64,000 nucleotides of DNA from Gonocerus acuteangulatus (lineage: Eukaryota > Arthropoda > Insecta > Hemiptera > Coreidae), in assembly GCA_946811695.1 (NCBI GenBank), contig OX328123.1, forward strand, positions 10,115,698 through 10,179,697, read 5' to 3'. Below, in pieces: positions 57,718 through 64,000 of this stretch (its first letter is position 1; each line of letters begins with the position of its first letter). Below the pieces are notes generated by a model. That model did not search any database. It saw only the letters and a list, made by a program, of their open reading frames with translations, and was not told where the DNA came from. The position numbers and the translations under genes are program-made.

Positions 57718-57889
57718 ATATTGAAAAATTGTCTTATTCCATACTTTATTTAAGGCATTAAAGGCTATTCTAAATAGGTTAGAGTTTCCGTATCGCCCAC
57801 AATCCAAGACGAAAGTCTCGAATCTTAAAAACGAGATTTTGCATATTGGGTAGTTTGAAACGGTAGGGACGATATGACAGTAATGCTAT

Positions 57890-58555
57890 ATGAAATAAAA
57901 ACTCATTAAACATGAGTTAAACGCCGATGTGCCGATAACGATCCGTGATTGCGAACAAACGTGCAGGATTTTATCAAAAATTACGATTTAAGAATCAGGA
58001 AAATATGTAAATACAATAATATCCGTCCCGTAATGATCAGGCTTGTTTGAGGATTGGAAAAACTGACAGCTGTAAAATTAAAAAAAAAAAAAAGTAATAA
58101 TACGTCACCCTTTCACGCTATTTACAGCTGGAAACTAATGATTTCCGTTAGTTTTATTGACTATATCCGTAGGACATAAGTTACGAGGCTATTAAATTAT
58201 ATTAATTACTCCCTAAATGAATTCTCTTAAGGACAAATTCCACAATTCCTGGAAGAAGATATTTTAAAGGCATCATTTTGATGTCCTGTACTTTCGCCTT
58301 CTGTAATTAAATATAAATGAAATGAACAAAAAAAAAAAAAATAACACAGGTAAATAATAAAAAAAAAAAATGTCACCTGCATTAAACCAAATAATACCTG
58401 GTGAGTGAAAATCAATAATCACATATTTTTTCTAAAGCTGGAGCTGGATTATAAACGTTTAAGACTTGAAAATGTTTCCAAAAAAAAAAAAAAAAAAAAA
58501 GGTATTTTAAGCATTAAATTTTACTCTGGTAATGGCAATTAATTAAAAGTTTTAT
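57890..58555. other. No gene recognised
   Basis: A-runs at 58080-58093, 58329-58341 and 58481-58500 are present. No coding feature is supported. Confidence 0.5.
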
Positions 58556-58713
58556 TTAGCGCGGTTCCTCCCTCCCCCATAGGGGGGAACCCCGCTTATA
58601 AGGTTGATACAATGAAACAATCCGAAAGTGCCGACTAGAACATTTCGCGTTTCAGAACCCCTAGAGACCGAAAATAACGGTGGTTCAAATTTGTATATAT
58701 ATATATATGTATA

Positions 58714-58768
<55 letters not shown>

Positions 58769-60310
58769 CTGTTCGATCATTTCTGGCTTCCCTAATGGTC
58801 CGATTATGATGAAATTTGGAACAAAAATCCGTCGTCCTATTTGAAAGGTCAAGTTCGTTAACCAGCAAAATCCGCCTATTGGAAGATGGCGTTTGGGGCG
58901 AAATTCGCGCAAACAAAATCGTAACGCTTACGTTTTTGAGTTCATAAGCTTCTAAGACTCGTTTTATATGATTCCTGGACTAGAAAAACGAATGAAACCA
59001 TTTTCAAGGCGATAGCTTTAACCGTTTTCGAGAAAATTGGAAACATATTTTTTGAATAGCGTTTTTGGTTTGGGTACTTAGAATCATGGGATTCAGTTGA
59101 AACATTTTGTGCATGTTCTGCTTTCATCAAAACTAATATGTTGAAATTTTGGTTACGTTTGGAGTTAAGGAAGGGTTAGAATAAAATATTTGATTAACAG
59201 ACATAAAAAGTTTTAGTAACTTTGTTTACTTTCCTTAATATCTCGAAAAAGGCTGAGAATCTTGGTAAACGGAAGAACACCATTAGAAAGCTTATTAAAT
59301 GCTCTAAAAAAAAGATTCTAATGAAAGTTTTGATTAGGCGATGTCAATCGGAGAAATAAGAGCTTAAAACTTTAAAGTAATTGATTTCGCTTATTCGAAC
59401 TGTTCTTTTTGTCTGTTTTTTATTCCTTGTTATTTTTTAATTGCTTATTGTTGGATAATGTATTTGAAAATAAAACAGGTTAAGAAAAATAAGAAAGACA
59501 ATTTAATGTTAGAGATATGGATTTCCAAGATATATAGCTTTTCAACAGCCTAGCGTCCTTCCTAGGGAGGGTTGTTTGTCTTTGATTTTGGTACTTAGAA
59601 TTATGGGATACAGTTGAAACATTTTCTGCATGTTCGAGTTTCATCAACACTAATATGTTGAAATTTTTGTTACGTTTAGAGTAAAGGAAGGGTTAGAATA
59701 AAATATTTTATTAACAGACAAAAAAAGTTTTGGTAGCTTTGTATAATTTCGTTAGTATCTCGAAAACCGTTGACAATATTGTGAAGCGGAAGGTTACCAT
59801 TCGGAAGCTTACTAAATGCTGTACAAAAAAGGTTCTGAAGAAAGTTTTAATTAGGCGATGTCAATCGGAGAAAAAAGTGCTTAAAGCTTTAAATTAATTG
59901 ATTTCGTTTATTCCAATGGTTCTTTTTGTCTGTTTTATTTCTTGTTATTTTTTAATTGCTTAAAGTTGAATAATGTATTTGACAATAAAACTGGTTAAGT
60001 AAAATAACAAAAACAATTTATTGTTAGAAATATAGATTTCCAAGATTCCAAGACCTTGTCACTAGCGGGTCCGTTTCTAGTGTAGCCGACCCTTCCAGGT
60101 AAGATTGTAAATCATGACCTTTCAAGACTTTACTACTCACAGGAATGGCGTTAGTGACCTTAAGGGTTGACACGCCATTATAATAATTAATTTAAAAAAA
60201 AAGACTGGTGGAACCAAAATAATAACTGCTTCTATTTTAATCTTTCCAAATTAGACTAGGGATATGAACGGAACCGCGCTAAGATGATGCAGTCCTGCGA
60301 GACGGACTTT
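58556..60310 (-). mobile_element. Family A repeat, copy A7, longest copy
   Basis: It runs from ttagcgcggttcctccctcc through aaataacggtggttcaaat, (TA)n at 58696-58765, ggcgatagctttaaccgttt and gattaggcgatgtcaatcgg to ggaaccgcgctaagatgatg with ctgcgagacggac. 59580-59900 partly repeats 59040-59370, an internal duplication. A SINE-tail-like block (ggcgttagtgaccttaaggg) lies at 60150-60180. No protein is encoded. Confidence 0.8.
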
Positions 60311-60567
60311 TTTTTAAATGTGTTTGTGATATTATCTGGAAATACAATAACAGAGTAGAAACTGGAAGTAAAAGTAGAAAATTCCAGACGAAGAAACTAT
60401 CCAATATTAACAAGAAGTAATGCAAACACGCTTCTCATTTTCTTAGCTTGTTTTAACACATTCACATGGCCTTTTTGATATCGTAAGGGAATTATTTCCG
60501 CTTGACTACTTGCAGGTCCCTGTGCATTGTTTCCACATTTATAACTATTTTAGATTTTTTACAAATC

Positions 60568-62200
60568 ATAAGATCATCCCATAAGTAATGTCGGTGGACT
60601 GTAGAATCTGTCAATACAAGTTTTTCTGCGAGCTCTTCGACAGAGTTGGGCAAACGTTAGCGCGCGCTAAAAGCTGATACCTCTCCGCTAATTTAGCGAA
60701 ACTGTAGAAAGCCAGCGCTAATAATTAGCGGTTAGCGGCGGCAGTGCGCTAACCGCTAATCTATTTATGAAATATCGTAATTGCTAATAGCTTAAGCTAT
60801 AGTTACAACATTTTGTCATCTCAAAGCTCACTTCCGGTCTGCTCTGAGCACCCTCTCTCCTGTTCCACTTCCGCTTCAATCTACAGGATTTCCGATCACA
60901 TGAATGCCAATTATTATAATTGTCGGTTACTTCCGTTCGACTCATGCCTATCACTGGGTAACTCCTGTTCGATCTGGCTCACTTCCGGTCACTCACACAC
61001 AATGGCACACTCTGACACTCCTTAATCTAGGTTACTTCCGGTCCTATATTCATCATTGGGTCATTTCCGGAAGTACCCCAGGGCCTTCCAGGCACTTATG
61101 ATAGACCGGAGATGAACCGGCAGTGACCCGGAAGTAATTGTAAGCAACCGGAAGTGGTCCAAAGTTGTCCAGATTCATCCGGAAACTGTCCAGGAGTAAT
61201 TTTGGTGACCCGGAAGCCATTTTGGGAAACCGGAAGTGGCCAAAAGTTGTCCAGATTCATCCGGAAACTGTCCAGGAGTAATTATAGTGACCCGGAAGCC
61301 ATTCTGAGAACCCGGATGTGAAACCGGAAGTGGCCAAAAAAGTGCTCAGATTCGCCCGGAAATGTCCCAGTGATTTTCAAAATGGCTTCCGGGTCACCAA
61401 ATTACTCCTGGACAGTTTCCGGATGAATCTGGACAACTTTTGGCCACTTCCGGTTTCACTTCCGGGTTCTCAAAATGGGTTCTGGGTCACCAAAATTACT
61501 CCTGGACAGTTTCCGGATGAATCTGGACAACTTTGGACCACTTCCGGTTGCTTAAAATTGCTTCCGGGTCACTGCCGGTTCACCTCCGGTCTATCATGAG
61601 TGCCTGGAAGGCACTGGGGTACTTCCGGAAATGACCCAGGGATGAATATAGGACCGGAAGTAACCTAGATTAAGGAGTGTCAGAGTGTGCCATTGTCTGT
61701 GAGTGACCGGAAGTGAGCCAGATCGAACAGGAGTTACCCAGTGATAGGCATGAGTCGACCGGAAGTAACCGACAATTATAATAATTGACATTCATGTGAT
61801 CGGAAATCCTTTAGATTGAAGCGGAAGTGGAACAGGAGAGAGGGTGCTCAGAGCAGACCGGAAGTGAGCTTTGAGATGACAAAATGTTGTAACTATAGCT
61901 TAAGCTATTAGCAATTACGATATTTCATAAATAGATTAGCGGTTAGCGCACTGCCGCCGCTAACCGCTAATTATTAGCGCTGGCTTTCTACGGTTTCGCT
62001 AAATTAGCGGAGAGGTATCAGCTTTTAGCGCGCGCTAACGTTTGCCCAACTCTGCTCTTCGACTGTTACAATAGCTGATACCTTCTAGAGTAGCCTGCAG
62101 TAGTTCGTAATCAAGATTGACATTTTTGCCATATATTTCTGCAAGTTTTCGATTAGTTCGTAACTGGTGTCTTGGGATATTCATATCAAATGAAATTTCT
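60568..62200 (-). pseudogene. Mariner fragment split by a hAT palindrome
   Basis: At 60570 catcccataagtaatgtcgg resembles the mariner end at 42937. On the minus strand, 62200 towards 62063 reads RKLAEIYGKNVN and DYELLQATLE, and 60640 down to 60598 reads VEELAEKLVLTDSTVHRH. These are the N-terminal helix-turn-helix parts of a mariner transposase related to the one at 43.1 kb, joined once the insertion and one TSD copy are ignored. Frames are shifted, and the catalytic domain is absent. Confidence 0.78.
60641..62054. mobile_element. hAT foldback, 1.4-kb palindrome rich in CCGGAAGT
   Basis: CAGAGTTGGGCAAACGTTAG at 60641 and its complement at 62054 are flanked by CTCTTCGA on both sides (60633-60640, 62055-62062). 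The CAGAG start and 8-bp TSD are typical of hAT. The two halves are nearly identical complements over about 700 bp each. The outer 150 bp is full of ttagcg/cgctaa words. The inner kilobase holds about 16 exact CCGGAAGT/ACTTCCGG words plus near matches. No transposase frame exists. Confidence 0.92.
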
Positions 62201-62232
62201 GCACAGAATAAATAAGTTTACTCTCTGCTCTA

Positions 62233-62264
62233 CATGCTTCACGCCATCAAGGCACCTCTTCAGG
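62233..62264 (-). other. Hammerhead-like motif, decayed
   Basis: On the minus strand: CTGAAGAG, GTGCC-ttgat-GGCGT, GAAGCAT. One box base and one stem pair deviate. Confidence 0.45.
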
Positions 62265-62445
62265 AGCTTATAACTATAAATATTTCTGGTCACATCGAAA
62301 TGTAAAGATTTTAAATGGCAATCGGAGAATTGTCATAAATTTTAGATCATAAAGCTATACAGCATGTAACAAATATTAGCAAAACACCCCTAATATATGA
62401 CGCTTTCTTAAATGGACATTTATTTGACAATGTATTAAGAGTGGG

Positions 62446-62797
62446 TATCAGTCCCGTAACAGGCCACGAGGGCCCTAAGGGGCAGATACTGTAGAGTTAT
62501 CTGATTCATGACCAGTGCCGTGTGTTAAGGCACATTAGGGCGATAGTGTGGTCACTACTATGCTCCGGCCACCTGATTTCCCCCTTGCTGCTTCGACTGC
62601 TAGAGTCATTAGCGCCAAGGTACCCATTAATAAATTAATTAAAGGCTGGGTTTCCTTAGGGGCGGTCAGGGAGGCCGAATGCAACCCATGAACGAAGACA
62701 CTAGATGAAAAAATCATAAGTGCTTGCTCGGGATTTGAACTCAGGTCCTCCAGCATATGAGTCCAGTGCTCTACCACTGAGCAAACCTCGCCCCCAA
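62446..62797 (-). mobile_element. SINE-III copy
   Basis: tcagtcccgtaacaggccac at the left and the tRNA-like head gcgaggtttgctcagtggta at the right in minus orientation. A short insertion (gtgttaaggca) distinguishes it from the 56.7 kb copy. Confidence 0.92.
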
Positions 62798-62799
62798 TA

Positions 62800-63829
62800 A
62801 TAGATAAAGAAAGAATAATTTTAAGTAATAATTAAACAAAAAAATTGTTATAGCAAAAAACTATAAAAATTCAGTTAATAAAAACTGAAATCATTTCAAA
62901 TGAGATGATCTAAATAAATATCAATAAGTCAGTAATAATTGGTGTTGATAGAAAAGACAATTAATGATATGGAACATAATTATATTGATTATTTGATTTT
63001 ATATAGTTCATCTTATTTGAAACGTTAATTTCAGCGGTTTTTTTTTTATTATATAATAACACTTCACAAAAAGAGGTTATATTACTTGTGTGAAGTATGC
63101 GAGGAGTACGGTCAAGATCAGAGGAGATGTAGGTGGATGTCAAAGCATTCGGAATCTGTGACCTGACCACGCCCCTAGAACCAGGTGAAGGCTGTATATG
63201 ACAATATAGCCTTCACAATGACAGCTCACAATTCCTTGTAAACTCTCAATTTATTGAATTCCAATTTAAATGCTAAGCGGGAAAAAATAGTTGTTGTCTT
63301 GGAAATTCCTAGGTCGAATATAGGACTTATGGTTATTGCCTGCATCATATCTAGGCTAAATTAACATGCTAAATGTGTTTGGAATAAATAGGAATTATTG
63401 TTTTAAAAAAAACACGGTCCGGTTAAAATTAAAATTTATATAACTAATTGTATGCCGGCTAAAATTATGACATTGTTCATTTTAATCTGTGTATACCAGT
63501 TTTGCAATTAAATAGTTTTAATTTAAAAATCCATACATTTAATAAAATTCTAACCGATCGCTGTCTATACATGGAATATATAGGGAGGAAAATATTATTG
63601 TGGCCTTTATCAATGCAATAGTACCCAAAAACAACGATTTTTAGAATTTTTGCCAGTTTGTCTGTTCCGTCAGTAACGGCTTATCCGAATCAGTTGCGGT
63701 TTTCACTAATATATTTTGATAAGCTTCACTTAACATTTAGTGTTTTATGTCAATCGGTTCATAAATAAAAACGTTATTCCACTGTTAAGAATTATGTCGA
63801 ATATTTCATGAACTATCGTTACCTCGATA
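62800..63829. other. No gene recognised
   Basis: AT-rich sequence without arrays or terminal repeats. ccttcac and gtgaaggc words around 63185-63215 form a small hairpin (gaaggctgtatatgacaata / tatagccttc). Confidence 0.5.
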
Positions 63830-64000
63830 CACACCAGAGTTTTTTGTTTTTTCGTCACAAAACTTGTTGTATAGTATTCCCCCAGCAAATGATTGAACGA
63901 GTTCGAAAACCAGCAAAATCAGTTCATTTGGAGGGAGGGGGGGGGGGGGGGTACTCCGGATCAAAAGTAGTTATTCGCCCATACTGGCCGTAATTATTGT
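63830..64000 (+). repeat. Partial copy of the 30.1-30.8 kb repeat
   Basis: gagttttttgttttttcgtc, gattgaacgagttcg, a G-run (63937-63950) with tactccgga and ctggccgtaat match the first unit at 30.1 kb. It runs off the window. Confidence 0.75.

Larger units (their letters stand above)
57208..57886 (+). mobile_element. MITE family M copy, interrupted
   Basis: The left terminal repeat tcatccctaccatgtcaaac and the interior to 57307 match 32902-33000. After the insertion the sequence resumes at 57718 and ends acggtagggacgatat. It demonstrates the uninterrupted site of the inserted element. Confidence 0.82.

Noticed and set aside
60813..61791. Frames of 65-93 codons inside the hAT palindrome
   Set aside because: They mirror each other between the two arms and have no protein features; the palindrome is non-coding.

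Overview
The window is AT-rich, repeat-dominated DNA from a eukaryote, most likely an invertebrate animal and plausibly an arthropod. The evidence is the mix of mobile elements: mariner, pogo/Tigger, piggyBac, hAT, Helitron, Penelope-like, several LINEs and at least four tRNA-type SINE families, with abundant (TA)n tracts. I found no convincing host protein-coding gene, no rRNA and no free-standing tRNA gene. Every recognisable protein fragment belongs to a transposable element and is truncated, frameshifted or internally deleted. It reads as intergenic or heterochromatin-like sequence with heavily nested insertions.

Layout. 1-4 kb: a 71-bp satellite array (about 1085-3812) preceded by a tiny target-duplicated insertion (767-881). 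4-9.7 kb: a deleted mariner, a 90-bp in-frame minisatellite, a Penelope-like (PLE) GIY-YIG remnant nested in a MITE, and a Tigger element nested in a (TA)n-bearing repeat I call family A. 9.3-9.7 kb: a foldback element with a 15-bp target-site duplication (TSD). 10.7-13.5 kb: another family A copy with a SINE inside, then a deleted Helitron. 13.7-15.7 kb: a 69-bp satellite with a 7-monomer higher-order unit. 16.4-19.2 kb: a 5'-truncated LINE with a long reverse transcriptase reading frame and a 14-bp TSD. 20-31 kb: foldbacks, family A and B repeats, a deleted mariner, SINEs and a 366-bp perfect palindrome. 31.5-34 kb: a foldback whose arms are 72-bp tandem repeats, and MITEs. 34-40 kb: three LINE 3'-end fragments, a large palindromic element invaded by a LINE and a piggyBac MITE, and an inverted dimer with TSD. 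40-50 kb: family A, a mariner head, a foldback with a 94-bp array, a Helitron carrying a SINE, a hAT MITE and an unclassified TIR element. 51.6-54.4 kb: a LINE whose 3' end is amplified as ten 213-bp units. 55-64 kb: a piggyBac-like fragment, SINEs, an interrupted MITE, a full family A copy, and a 1.4-kb hAT palindrome packed with CCGGAAGT motifs inside a mariner remnant.

The most striking signal is a short motif, CTGAAGAN - hairpin - GAAAC(A/G)T, found in many otherwise different repeats, often once per arm of an inverted repeat. The hairpin stem changes sequence from family to family but stays paired, which points to a selected RNA structure. It resembles a hammerhead ribozyme core (CUGANGA ... 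GAAA), and PLEs are known to carry hammerheads, but the motif has one extra nucleotide before the stem, so catalysis is only a hypothesis.

All identities rest on reading motifs, terminal repeats and TSDs by eye. Coordinates of diverged repeats are approximate to about 10-20 bp.
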